64,000 nucleotides of DNA, taken from the NCBI GenBank assembly GCA_963830065.1, contig CAWHLA010000005.1, positions 124,001 through 188,000 of the forward strand, in the 5' to 3' direction. The first letter of the stretch is position 1; each line of letters opens with the position of its first letter. Shown here piece by piece: positions 9,701 through 17,077 of the stretch. Below the pieces are notes generated by a model, which was not told the DNA's origin, did no database searches, and saw only the letters and a program-made list of their open reading frames with translations. The position numbers and the translations under genes are program-made. The stretch is from JACCZR01 sp963830065. GTDB lineage: Bacteria; Actinomycetota; Thermoleophilia; Solirubrobacterales; Thermoleophilaceae.

Positions 9701-10053
9701 GTTGGACGGGCGAGCCGCTGCCCGAGGACCGCTACGAGCCCTGGGCCACGGCATGGCGTGAGCGCCTGATCGACCTCGAGCGCGAGGTCCTCGGGGCCCT
9801 GGCGGACGCCCGGTCCGCCGCCGGCGACCTGGCCGGTGCCGTCGGGGCTGCCCGCACCGGAGTGGAGCTCGACCCCCGCGACGAGGCGGCCCACCGCCGC
9901 CTGATGGTCCTTCTCTCCCGCACGGGACGGCGCGGACAGGCACTGCGCCAGTACGCCGCCTGCCGCCGCGCGCTCATCGACGAGCTGGGGATTGAGCCGA
10001 GCGCCGAGACCTCCGATCTGCAGCGCCGCGTGCTCGCCGGCGAGCGGCTGTGA
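6769..10053 (+). CDS. Large SARP-type transcriptional activator with MalT-like ATPase and C-terminal wHTH-BTAD
   Basis: About 1,094 residues from 6769. A Walker A (AGAGFGKTTAL, nt 6901-6933, about residue 45) preceded by RPALSGRL is typical of MalT/STAND ATPases. A long helical TPR-like middle follows. The C-terminus has an OmpR-like winged helix (FRVLGGFSLSRGS, from about 845) and a bacterial transcriptional activation domain (about 935-1090, ending DELGIEPSAETSDLQRR). This is the SARP/AfsR domain pair, placed at the C-terminus. It probably activates the neighbouring RTX-like genes. The start is uncertain: no ATG, GTG or TTG lies in frame before the Walker A. Candidates are ACG 6769, at the leaderless distance from TAGCGT; TTG 6828 with a +1 frameshift; or GTG 6964, which would delete the Walker A and is disfavoured. 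The stop codon lies inside the next operator. Confidence 0.85.
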   Translation, partial: TRQPKAQAQSPRSEEGTTAGWRVSRPALSGRLSESLDRGALLLTAGAGFGKTTALEETLASRRDSVAWVRCSASSGDPGRLLELVLEALTRAAPGVADGLSEGLAMGVQPIDLTLATGALGEEIDRLLVDPLTVVLDGGEGLVASREALALVDGLLAVRSPALRVAVASRQSLDVGGSRLRGAGRLSEAGPAELAFSLEECAEVLRRVGSAEPDAATVEAVWEATEGWPIAVVLAALAPGGRPSADRGLTAFLQELMEPLSDPVAGDLADSSVAPDLDPALLEKLGLPPSLGDEVLALGLPAQWTSDGHSWSYHPLVRDFLRARLARDRDEGHRTRLHCLCAEALEDAGRGPEAVEQWLEGDAPDRAAAAVAAHGATLARTAPAMVSAWLDRLPEEVRRAPALSLLEGRLDAGAGRLGKAAEPLRRAVEGFASAGEEELAWLARLGLVDSLAIVEDFDRAIPLADGWRETEAPAAPAVAISVAAALAGARRYPAAADLFESVCSHPAGAFLEPFAGGFRGFWVDLQCGRLDAALAGLSRAVEHLAREDPFDRLPFVMGMKAVVLEERGEDERALEVIRRAREAAVEAMVGGYIDDVAHLFAAGVHARAGRLAEAEAALASAAGEGLGWYAGDREVTRATIAAAQGAPADAVEQVEAAIAAGAMHPWRSRWRNTARLAPVLAAAGRADAAAALVDEALSDAPPEAGCARLRALRAWLASVEGDDLRWPDDLAAAWAEAGDEAPHLVRRELPRLGPLLWQAVQRGVLPPGEVVAAVASADPSGQALGDYAAHPLPAARREAATALAASGAPAALKWLSRLDGDPDSDVAKTARACRSGAAGRALPLVFRVLGGFSLSRGSYRLQEEDWAGRRPAAQRLVRYLLAARGSAVTEDDLFEAFWADREAAAARRSLQVTVSSARAALDPPGGDTSVLVVADRTYRLELADGDLVDADDFERAAREALAADGDRRRRLLEAAATRWTGEPLPEDRYEPWATAWRERLIDLEREVLGALADARSAAGDLAGAVGAARTGVELDPRDEAAHRRLMVLLSRTGRRGQALRQYAACRRALIDELGIEPSAETSDLQRRVLAGERL

Positions 10054-10081
10054 GCGAACTGTGAGCGCCCGGACTTAGCGT
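10050..10081 (+). promoter_or_regulatory. SARP-type operator/promoter C
   Basis: GTGAGCG (10050-10056), 4 nt, GTGAGCG (10061-10067), 8 nt, TAGCGT (10076-10081). The TGA stop of the regulator (10051-10053) is part of the first heptamer. The first plausible start downstream is TTG 10090, 8 nt after the -10. Confidence 0.72.
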
Positions 10082-10089
10082 CCGGCGCG

Positions 10090-10281
10090 TTGCCGCCTCG
10101 CACCTTCGTCGTCACCGTCAGCGAGACGCCCAAGCGGGTGGTGGTGGAAGACGTCCGCAACCGCCGCCGGACCGTCGCCCCGGACCTCGGCGCGGTGGGT
10201 ACGCGGATCGCCGAACTCATCGATCAAGGACATCAGCCCTCACGTCGCGAGGCGGCCGATCGCGACGTGAGCGAATCGTGA
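10090..10281 (+). CDS. Small conserved-looking protein of unknown function (63 aa), own SARP-type promoter
   Basis: 63 residues from TTG 10090, starting 8 nt after the TAGCGT -10, so probably leaderless. The sequence reads as a genuine small soluble protein: TFVVTVSETPKRVVVEDV, then an Arg-rich turn, then a helix GAVGTRIAELIDQ. It has no cysteine, signal peptide or membrane segment. I do not recognise a family. It lies between the regulator and the next RTX-like gene with an operator of the shared type on each side; its TGA stop (10279-10281) is embedded in operator D. The position suggests a co-regulated accessory or feedback partner, which is inference. It could also be a chance frame, but promoter placement and composition favour a gene. 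Confidence 0.55.
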   Translation: MPPRTFVVTVSETPKRVVVEDVRNRRRTVAPDLGAVGTRIAELIDQGHQPSRREAADRDVSES

Positions 10282-10298
10282 GCGGACGGACGTATCGT
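10267..10298 (+). promoter_or_regulatory. SARP-type operator/promoter D, upstream of the 10305 RTX-like gene
   Basis: GTGAGCG (10267-10273), 4 nt, GTGAGCG (10278-10284), 8 nt, TATCGT (10293-10298), 6 nt, ATG (10305). The layout equals sites A and B, with one change in the -10. Confidence 0.76.
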
Positions 10299-10304
10299 CG
10301 CCCG

Positions 10305-11455
10305 ATGACCGCCCGACGCCTCCTCGCCGCCCTGGTCCCCGGTGCTCCTGCTGGCCGCCGCCGCTGCCCCTGCCCAGGCCACGTTGCTGGTCCGCTCTGA
10401 CGGCGCGGGGCTGTTGGTTCAGGACAAGAACGGCTTCGACGACCGACGTCCGGCTGAACCCCGTGACCCGGGACGGGCAGACGATCTACAGGGTCGCGAA
10501 CTTCAACAACTCGTGGACTTGCTCTTTCCGTTCGATGTCAGACTGGATGTAGCTCACCCCGATATCGTGCGCAGCACCTGCGATCGCAACGGCTCGGTCG
10601 TCGAACTTCGTAGCGGGGAGCGGGAACGACACGAGATCATTAGCCGCCAGGACGTCCCGGTCGGGCACCTACGGCGCGAACATGGGCAGCGGCAACGACA
10701 AGTACGTCGGCCACCCCAGCACCGACAATGTCGACGCCTTCGGTGGCGATGACATCTTCGAAGGCCGCGGCGGAACCGACGACTTCGACGGCGGCGAACG
10801 ACGACGATCGATGGTCGGCGAGGGCGGAGCGATAATCTGAGCGGCGAAGCTGGCGACGACCGGGCCGGGGGGGACTCCGGTAACGACAGCGTCTCCGGCG
10901 GCACCGGTGCGGACTTCCTCGTGGGAGGTACCGGCATTGACAGCCGTGACCGGGGGCGACGGCAACGATTCGCTCTTCGTCCGCGAGCCGACGGGGACCA
11001 CGGCTGTCGCCGACACGGCCAACTGCGGTAACGGGACGGACTTCGTCGAGGCGGATCTCAAGGACATCATCTCCTCCAGCTGCAACACCCGAGATGTGTC
11101 CGCCGTCGGCGAGACGCCGCTGGTGCGCATCGGCCGCGGCACCCTCCGCGTCCGCCCCGAGCGGCCGCGTGCGTGTGCGGCTTGCGCTGCCCGCGCGGGG
11201 TGCGCAGGCTCGGCTGCAAGGGCCGTCTGTCGCTGCGCCTCGATCGCGCGCGCCGCGCGCCGCGCACGCAAGCGCTACGAGATCGGCGCCGGGCGCAGCA
11301 AGACGGTCACCGTCCGTCTCTCGCGCGGCTCGGTCCGCTCGTTGCGACGCCGCCAACGCCGCGGCCGCCGCACGCGGGGAGTGCTCGCCAGCATCGAGCG
11401 CGGCCGCTTCGGCCGCAAGACCTCCGTCCGCAACCCGCGGCTTCGGCTGCGATGA
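10305..11455 (+). pseudogene. RTX-like secreted protein gene broken by many frameshifts (paralog D)
   Basis: Starts at ATG 10305 with an intact operator/promoter, and family modules can be followed only by changing frame: signal peptide and LLVRSDGAGLLV, FPFD and a Cys pair, GGxGxD repeats, CGNGTDFVEADLKD, AVGETPLVRI, then the Arg-rich tail to the TGA at 11453-11455. Frame changes fall near 10338 (C-run), 10443, 10515, 10615 (G-run), 10797, 10945 and between 11158 and 11265. So many breaks suggest a decaying pseudogene, but neighbouring genes also contain +1 shifts, so poor consensus is possible. The next paralog starts with an ATGA overlap, keeping operon structure. If read through, the protein would be about 383 residues. 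Confidence 0.75.
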
Positions 11456-12496
11456 GAGGAAGGCAATGGCCACACGTCTGGCACTCGCCGCTGATCGCCC
11501 TGCTCGGTCTGGGCGCGGCCCCTGCACACGCCACCTTGCTGGTCCGCTCCGATGGAGCGGGGGTCACCGTCCTCGACAAGAACGGGCTGAACGACCGCGT
11601 CTTCATCACCAACGTCGCCGTCGGCTTCCGGATCCAGAACGACAACCCGGACGACATCTTCAAGTTCGACCGCCAAGCCGGCTGTTTCAGCACAGGGCAG
11701 AGCGACCGGGTCGACTGCGACGACGACCGGCCCAAGCTCAACATCGGGCTCTTCGGCGGCAACGACGTGTTGCGCCTGGACGGTCCCAACGGCGGCGCGG
11801 TGCCGAGCGGCGCCGAGGCCGTCGTCAACGCCGGCAACGGGAACGACGACCTGACCGGTCACGCGGGCAGGGATCAGTTCAACGGCTTCGGTGGGGTTGA
11901 CAAGTTCAAGGGGAACGCGGGCAACGACCACCTCGAGGGCGATGAGGGCGCGGACATCCTGACCGGCGGCGACGGGGCCGACAGCCTGCTGGGCGAAGAC
12001 GGGGACGACACGATCAAGGCCCGCGAGGTCGGAACCGAGGCCGTGCGCGACTCGATCACCTGCGGCGCCGGCAACGACTACGTCGAGGCCGACCTGAAGG
12101 ATCATCCTGCCGTCCACCTGCGAGGAGCGCGATGTCGCTGCCGTAGGCGAGACGCCCCTCGTACGCTTCCCCCGCGGCGGGGTGAGCGTGCGGCGCTCGC
12201 GGCACGTCCGCCTGCGGCTGCGCTGCCCGCGCGGGGTCGGAAGCATCGGCTGCAAGGGCCGCCTCTCGCTGCGGCTGAACGTGCGTGGCGCGCGCCGCGC
12301 GCGCAAGCGCTACGAGATCGGGGCCGGTCACAGCAAGACCGTGACCCTCCGGGTGTCACGCGGCAGCGCGCGGACCCTGCGCCGCCGCCAGCGGCAGGGC
12401 CGGCGGACCCTCGGCGTGCTCGGCAGCGTCGAGTCCGGCCGACTCGGCCGCAAGACCCGCGTGCGCTATCCGCGGCTGAGGCTCAGCCGCCGGTGA
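11452..12496 (+). CDS. Secreted RTX-like calcium-repeat protein (paralog E), one frameshift
   Basis: Starts at ATG 11452 in an ATGA overlap with the preceding stop. The signal peptide ends near PAHA, followed by LLVRSDGAGVTV, DKNGLNDRV, FKFDRQAGC and about seven GGxGxD repeats (residues 120-195). A CGAGNDYVEADLKD module follows. The frame then breaks near 12105, and the remaining CEERD, AVGETPLVRF and Arg-rich domain (LRCPRG, CKGRLSLRL) continues in the +1 frame to TGA 12494-12496. The net length change is +1, so a single inserted base (or loss of two) explains it. The reconstructed protein is about 347 residues. The next gene starts by a GTGA overlap. Confidence 0.8.
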
Positions 12497-13923
12497 TAGG
12501 GCGGGCCGCCACGCTGGCGGCGGTAGCCGGTCTGGCCGCGGCTGGGCCCGCCCAGGCCACAGTGAGCGTCGGCGTGCCAGGGCCCGCCGACCCGCGCCTG
12601 ATCGTCACGGCAGACGGCGCCGCCGACCGGCTCGTGCTCACCGTCGACAAGCAGGCCTCCCCGGTTATGCACGTGATCAGCTCGAGCCAGCCGATCGTCC
12701 GCGCCGGGAGCTTCTGCGAAGCGCCCGTCGCGACGAGTACCGGAGGGGCGACGATCCGTTGCCGGGCCGACGACCCAACCTCGCTCTCGGTGTCGCTGGC
12801 CGGCGGCGACGACTCGTGGCGCGACGACCGGGTGAACGAGCCGGGCCTTCCTCGGGATCCGGTCACCGTCAACGCAGGGAGCGGGGTCGACAGCCTCGTC
12901 GGCAGCGACGTCGCCCGGGAGACCTTCATCGGCGACGACGGCGACGACGTCGCCCGGGGCGGCGGAGGAACCGACACGCTGGACGGCGGGAACGGCAACG
13001 ACCGCCTCGACGACGAGGACGGCGCGCTCAACGTCGACACGCTCACCGGGGGACCGGGCAACGACACCCTGACCGTTCACGAGGGTGCCGACACGGCCCG
13101 GGGCGACGCCGGCAGCGATGAGATCTTCAGCGTCGACGATCTCGGCGGCGGCGAGTTTCCTTCTGGCGACCAGCTCGACGGCGGGTCCGAGTCCGACGTC
13201 CTCTGGCTGATCCGCGACCGCGCGCTCTCCATCCGCGACGATGGCTTCCGGGCGACCTTGTTCAGCGACAGCCTCCAGGAGGAGGTCGCGGTCGGCTTCG
13301 AGGGCTTTCGCGGCACACGCGGTCCGGATGTGATCAACGGCGCCGCGAACTCGGGCACTGCGAGCCCCTTCTACGACGGGCGCGGCGGGCCGGACACGAT
13401 CGTGGGCACCGATCACAGCGAGGTCATCTTCGGCGGCGACGGCAGCGACCGCATCACCGCCCGCAACGGAAACGACGTCGTCGACGCCAAGGAGGGCGAG
13501 CCGGTGGCCGCGCCCGACCACCTGATCGACTGCGGCTCCGGCATCGGGGATCAGGCGCTCATCGACCTGCTGGATCCCGAGCCGGTCGGCTGCGAGACGT
13601 TCGCCCGCAGCGCCATCGGCGAGGGCCCGCACTTGGTGCTCGGCACCGTCCGGAGCGCCCGTCGCGGCGCGTGGGCGGTGCGGGTCCGCTGCCCGCGCGC
13701 GCTCGGACATCCCTGTCGCGGCACGCTCAAGCTGGGCTCCACGCGGCGCAACGCGGCTCGCGGACGCGGGACGCGCTACCGCATCCGCCATGGGCGGCGC
13801 GCGACCCTTCGCGTCCGCCTGCGTGGACGCGCTCGCCGCCGCGCCTTCGTCCGCTCGGTGGAGCGCGGCGACGTCACCGGCCGCAAGACCACCGTCGGCC
13901 TGAGGCTGCTCCGCCGGCGATGA
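12493..13923 (+). CDS. Secreted RTX-like calcium-repeat protein, long form (paralog F)
   Basis: 476 residues from GTG 12493, which overlaps the previous stop as GTGA; the frame is open far upstream but this start gives the signal peptide (LAAAGPAQA). It differs from B-E: the N-terminal half resembles the minus-strand paralog A, and it has two blocks of GGxGxD repeats (about 125-230 and 285-340) separated by an insert rich in Asp/Phe. The tail has IGEGPHLVLGTV, RVRCPRA and C-x-GTLKL in place of the usual motifs, so it is a diverged Arg-rich domain. Last intact gene of the operon; a short remnant follows. Confidence 0.85.
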   Translation: MIGRAATLAAVAGLAAAGPAQATVSVGVPGPADPRLIVTADGAADRLVLTVDKQASPVMHVISSSQPIVRAGSFCEAPVATSTGGATIRCRADDPTSLSVSLAGGDDSWRDDRVNEPGLPRDPVTVNAGSGVDSLVGSDVARETFIGDDGDDVARGGGGTDTLDGGNGNDRLDDEDGALNVDTLTGGPGNDTLTVHEGADTARGDAGSDEIFSVDDLGGGEFPSGDQLDGGSESDVLWLIRDRALSIRDDGFRATLFSDSLQEEVAVGFEGFRGTRGPDVINGAANSGTASPFYDGRGGPDTIVGTDHSEVIFGGDGSDRITARNGNDVVDAKEGEPVAAPDHLIDCGSGIGDQALIDLLDPEPVGCETFARSAIGEGPHLVLGTVRSARRGAWAVRVRCPRALGHPCRGTLKLGSTRRNAARGRGTRYRIRHGRRATLRVRLRGRARRRAFVRSVERGDVTGRKTTVGLRLLRRR

Positions 13924-13935
13924 CCGGGGAACCGT

Positions 13936-14341
13936 GAGAGCGGCGGGACCTGCGAGGAGGTCGACCGCAGCGCTGTGGGCGAGACGCCGCTGGTCCGCAT
14001 CGGCCGCGGCAGCCTCCGCGTACGGCCGAGCGGGCGGGTGCGCCGAGCGGGCGGGTGCGCGTCCGGTTGCGCTGCCCGCGGGGCGTTGGCAGCCTGGGCT
14101 GCAAGGGACGGCTGTCCCTTCGCCTGGACCGCCGCGGCGCTCGACGCGCCCGCAAGCGCTACGAGATCCGCGCCGGACGCAGCAAGACGGTGACCCCGTC
14201 CGCCTCTCGCGCAGCTCGGTGCGCTCGCTGCGCCGCCGCCAGCGCCGAGGCCGTCGCACCCGCGGGCTGCTGGCGAGCGTCGAGAAGGGTCGCCTAGGCC
14301 GAAAGACCACCGTGCGCAACCCGCGCCTGCGGTTGCGCTGA
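13936..14341 (+). pseudogene. Remnant of an RTX-like gene: Arg-rich C-terminal domain only
   Basis: The fragment begins within a TCEEVDRSAVGETPLVRI segment and ends with the family terminus RNPRLRLR. It lacks a signal peptide and all calcium repeats. Two breaks disrupt it: a 17-bp tandem duplication at 14025-14058, and an extra CC near 14195 in a codon string that reads GTG ACC GTC in the paralogs. It is the worn end of the array, perhaps left by unequal recombination between near-identical C-terminal coding sequences. Confidence 0.75.
14025..14058 (+). repeat. 17-bp tandem duplication inside the RTX-like remnant
   Basis: The 17-mer GCCGAGCGGGCGGGTGC occurs at 14025-14041 and again immediately at 14042-14058. 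Intact paralogs have a single copy at the RPSGRVRV position, so this copy is a frameshifting slippage event or a consensus error. Confidence 0.85.
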
Positions 14342-14416
14342 GGGGCGCGGGCCCGAAGACCCGTAGAGCACCGCCACGGAGCAGCCAGCGGGCTCGCTCC
14401 ATGCGAGTCTTGGGCT

Positions 14417-14958
14417 GTGGGCAGGGTTCGCCCCCAGCGCGATGTGCTCGACCGGCTGGTGGTCCGAGCGCCCGCGCTCGCACGGGCGCCGGGTGAGATC
14501 TTCCTTCGGACCCGGCCAGGCTCGTCGATCAGGAAGCGGCTGCTGCAGGTCCTGGTCGACCGCGGCTTCGCCGCGATGGCCCGCAGCGACGTCGAGCTCT
14601 TGGTGACGTTCTACGAGCCCGACACGAAGGTCTGGCTGAGGGGCATGGAGGGGGTGGGTATCACCGACTGCTATCGCGGCCACGAGGGCATCCGCGCTCT
14701 GTTTGCCGACGTAGACGACGCGTGGTCCGACTGGCGGTGGAACGTCGAAGGGATCGTCGACTTCAGAGGCGGGGTTCGCCGTGAGAGGAAACTTCGTGGG
14801 CTACGGCCGAGGCAGCGGAGCGGAGACCGTCTTGAACGGTGGGGGAACGTTCTTCGAGCTCTCACGCCGAGGTCGGGTCGCCCGACAGGAATGGTTCGTC
14901 GACCAGGGCGGGTGGGAGAAGGCGGTCGAGGAAGGCGGGAGCGCGCCCGGCGCGCCCT
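14417..14958 (+). CDS. SnoaL/NTF2-like protein, one frameshift
   Basis: About 180 residues. The start GTG 14417 is tentative. The core, LLQVLVDRGFAAMARSDV, TFYEPDTKVWL and YRGHEGIRALFADVDDAWSD, is the alpha+beta barrel pattern of SnoaL-like NTF2-fold proteins. The frame breaks near 14775. The rest, NFVGYGRGSGAET, FELSRRGRVARQEWF and WEKAVEEGG, continues in another frame to TAG 14956-14958, giving the usual length for the fold. Some members of this large superfamily are enzymes and others bind small molecules; no specific substrate can be assigned. Four proteins of this fold occur within 8 kb. It converges on the FHA gene with one base between stops. Confidence 0.7.
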
Positions 14959-14959
14959 A

Positions 14960-15977
14960 GGTCATCGTCCGATCGAGACGATGATGATCATCAGGACGAT
15001 CACGCCGACCAGCAGCAGAACCGCCCCGAGGACGTTGGGCTTCTTCTCCTCCTCGGCCGGTGGGGCGGGCGCGGGGCCGGCGCCGGCGCGGGCGCGGGTG
15101 GCGCGGCGGCTGTGCGCGCGGTGGGTCGGGCGGGCGGGCCCGGATCGGCGCCTGAGGCTGAGGCGACTGCGGCGCGGGCGCCGGCGCCTGCGGTTGGGGG
15201 CGCGGGGCCTGCGGTTGCGGCGCCGGTGCCTGCGGCTGGGGCGGCAGGGCCGGGGTGGGGGCCTGGTCGGCGGGCGGAGCTGCGGCGGCGGCGGACGTGC
15301 GTCGCCGGGGCCGCCGGCGCGGGCTGCTGCCCGGGCGCCACCACCGCCAGCGTCGTCTGCCCGATCTTCACCGAGTCGCCCACCGCCAGTGGGGTCGGCC
15401 GGGTGATGCGGGCTCCGTTGACGAACGTCCCGTTCGCCGAGCCCAGGTCCTCGATCGCCAGGCGGCCGCCGTCACGCGAGAGGCGGGCGTGCCGGCGGGA
15501 GAGCTGGGGGTCATCGCCCAGCTTGCCGTCCTCGCTCGTTGACCGCCCGACCAGGAGTTCGTCGTCCAGCGCGAGCCGGCGCCCCTGGGCCGGCCCCTCG
15601 GTCACCAGCAGCTCTTCGCCGGGCTCGACCGAGGGGAGCTCGCCGCCCAGCCTGGTCCTCTCCGGAACCGCCCCGGAGGCGTTGGTGACCTGGAACACGG
15701 TGTGCCCGATCCGCACCAGGTCGCCGAGGGCGAGCGTCCTGGTGGACTCGATGCGTTCGTCGTTCACGAACGTTCCGTTGGCCGACCCGAGGTCCTCGAT
15801 GGCCAGCTGGCCGCCCTGAGCGCGGCTGACCCGGGCGTGGCGGCGCGACAGAAGCGGGTCGTCTCCGAACCGGGCGAGGGTGTCGGTCGCACCGCGACCG
15901 AGGATGATGTCCTCGCCGACCTCGAGGACCTTGCCGCGCTCCTCGCCCTCGGTCACGCGTAGCTGCTCCCCGGCCAT
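14960..15977 (-). CDS. Tandem FHA-domain membrane protein, frameshift in linker
   Basis: Starts at ATG 15977, 8 nt after TATGGT. Two FHA domains (about residues 25-95 and 125-200) each carry RRHAR and GSANGTFVN, the phosphothreonine-binding signature. A Pro/Ala/Gln-rich linker follows. The C-terminus, recovered after a +1 shift in the linker (between about 15060 and 15290), is a tail anchor PNVLGAVLLLVGVIVL ending with TGA at 14962-14960. FHA domains recruit proteins phosphorylated on threonine. The two FHA domains closely resemble those of the FHA-FHA-kinase at 28097-30190, so one probably arose from the other by gain or loss of the kinase. Likely a membrane-tethered adaptor for the Ser/Thr kinases nearby. 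Confidence 0.82.
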
Positions 15978-15985
15978 TGCCGAAG

Positions 15986-15991
15986 ACCATA
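15986..15991 (-). promoter_or_regulatory. -10 element of the tandem FHA gene
   Basis: TATGGT on the minus strand, 8 nt before the ATG at 15977 and overlapping the gap after the PadR gene stop. It allows leaderless transcription independent of padR. Confidence 0.5.
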
Positions 15992-15996
15992 GATGG

Positions 15997-16527
15997 CTAG
16001 GCCCTGAGGACCTCCTCCGCCTCGTCCAGCCAGTCGGCCTGGATGCGGAGCAGGCGCTCCGCGTACCGGTGGTTGACATCGAGGAGGTGAGCGCGGTGGG
16101 CCAGCTCGGGCTGGAAGACCTCGCGCGCCCGGGCGACTTGCTCGAGCGCGCCCTCTATCTCGGTGCGCATCGCCTCGAGGCCATCGATCACGGCCGACGG
16201 GTCGACCAGGTCCGCGGCCAGCAGGCGGACCACGGGCTCGTTCTGGATGCGGGGCAGCGGCGACGGAGTTCGCACCCAGTCCTCCAGCGCGCGCCGCCCC
16301 TTGGCGGTGAGGGTGTAGTGGGTGCGCTCCCGCGTGCGCCCGGGCTGCTTGCGGGCCTTCAGCAAGCCGAGCCCCTCCAGGCGCTTCGGCTCGGCGTACC
16401 ACTGGCTGGGGGCGGCGTCCCAGTACACGCGGCCCTGGTCGGCCATGCGGCGAAGGTCGTGCGGGCCCGCGCCCTCCCGCCCGACGAGCACGAGGATGAC
16501 GAAGGAGAAGGGGGTGAGACGTTCCAT
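15997..16527 (-). CDS. PadR-family transcriptional regulator
   Basis: 176 residues from ATG 16527; an upstream TTG (16536) would add three residues. The N-terminal winged helix (TPFSFVILVLVGREGAGPHDLRR and YTLTAKGRRALEDW) and the C-terminal helical dimerisation region with VNHRYAERLLRIQADWL fit PadR proteins, which repress by binding inverted repeats and respond to small molecules. It is divergent from a cupin gene, and the 69 bp between them hold two inverted repeats flanking overlapping -10 elements. The cupin gene is therefore the likely target, with autorepression. The effector is unknown. Confidence 0.9.
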   Translation of the reverse strand: MERLTPFSFVILVLVGREGAGPHDLRRMADQGRVYWDAAPSQWYAEPKRLEGLGLLKARKQPGRTRERTHYTLTAKGRRALEDWVRTPSPLPRIQNEPVVRLLAADLVDPSAVIDGLEAMRTEIEGALEQVARAREVFQPELAHRAHLLDVNHRYAERLLRIQADWLDEAEEVLRA

Positions 16528-16536
16528 GCTTGACAA

Positions 16537-16572
16537 AGCTCCGATCCGGAGTTAGATTAGCTCCGAATCGGA
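16537..16572. promoter_or_regulatory. Divergent padR/cupin promoters with two flanking inverted repeats
   Basis: CTCCG-ATC-CGGAG at 16539-16551 and TCCGA-A-TCGGA at 16562-16572 are inverted repeats; the shared AGCTCCGA half-sites start 22 bp apart (16537 and 16559), two helical turns. Between them lie overlapping -10 elements: TAGATT (16553-16558, plus) and TAATCT (16560-16555, minus). PadR is the obvious candidate ligand. Confidence 0.7.
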
Positions 16573-16596
16573 CTTTACCACCACGAAGGGAGCCTC

Positions 16597-17007
16597 ATGA
16601 CGACAGCCACTCGCTCAACCACCGTCGACTTCCTCGGCAGCCGCGCCCGCCTCCTCTCCGGAGGCCTCGTGGAGATGTCCGAGATCCCCGCCGGCTACAT
16701 GCCGCCACTGCACGTCCACCACGCCGAGGACGAGGGCTTCTTCGTGCTCGACGGAGAGGTGACGCTCTTCACGCCCGGCGATGAGTTGCACTTGGCCGAG
16801 GGCGACTTCTTCCTCGCTCCCCGCGGCGTGCCCCACACCTACCGCGTCGGTGACTCTCCCGCGCGCTGGCTGGTCACCCACACCGATGGCTTCGCGGGTT
16901 TCGTCGCCTCGGTGTCCGAGCTGCCCGAGCCCGACCCCGAGCGTCTGTCCGAGGTGGCTGCCGAGCACGACATCGAGATCCTGGGCCCTCCCGGCACGAT
17001 GCCCTAG
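16597..17007 (+). CDS. Small cupin-domain protein
   Basis: 136 residues with a ribosome site AAGGGAG 5 nt before ATG 16597. A single-domain cupin: motif 1 around PLHVHHAEDEGFFVLDGEV and motif 2 around GDFFLAPRGVPHTYRV supply His/Glu metal ligands. Such proteins are often quercetinase-like dioxygenases or small-molecule binders; the substrate is not evident. Divergent from padR with a shared control region, so likely induced when PadR releases DNA, perhaps by an aromatic or antimicrobial compound (inference). Confidence 0.88.
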   Translation: MTTATRSTTVDFLGSRARLLSGGLVEMSEIPAGYMPPLHVHHAEDEGFFVLDGEVTLFTPGDELHLAEGDFFLAPRGVPHTYRVGDSPARWLVTHTDGFAGFVASVSELPEPDPERLSEVAAEHDIEILGPPGTMP

Positions 17008-17064
17008 CCCGCCGACCCCATCCCGGCGCGCGTCGGACATCGCGCGCGCGGGATGGATCTCGAA

Positions 17065-17070
17065 TACGGT
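17065..17070 (+). promoter_or_regulatory. -10 element of the cyclase-ATPase gene
   Basis: TACGGT, 7 nt before ATG 17078, with no Shine-Dalgarno sequence between. This fits a leaderless transcript and supports the chosen start. Confidence 0.5.
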
Positions 17071-17077
17071 GATCTGG

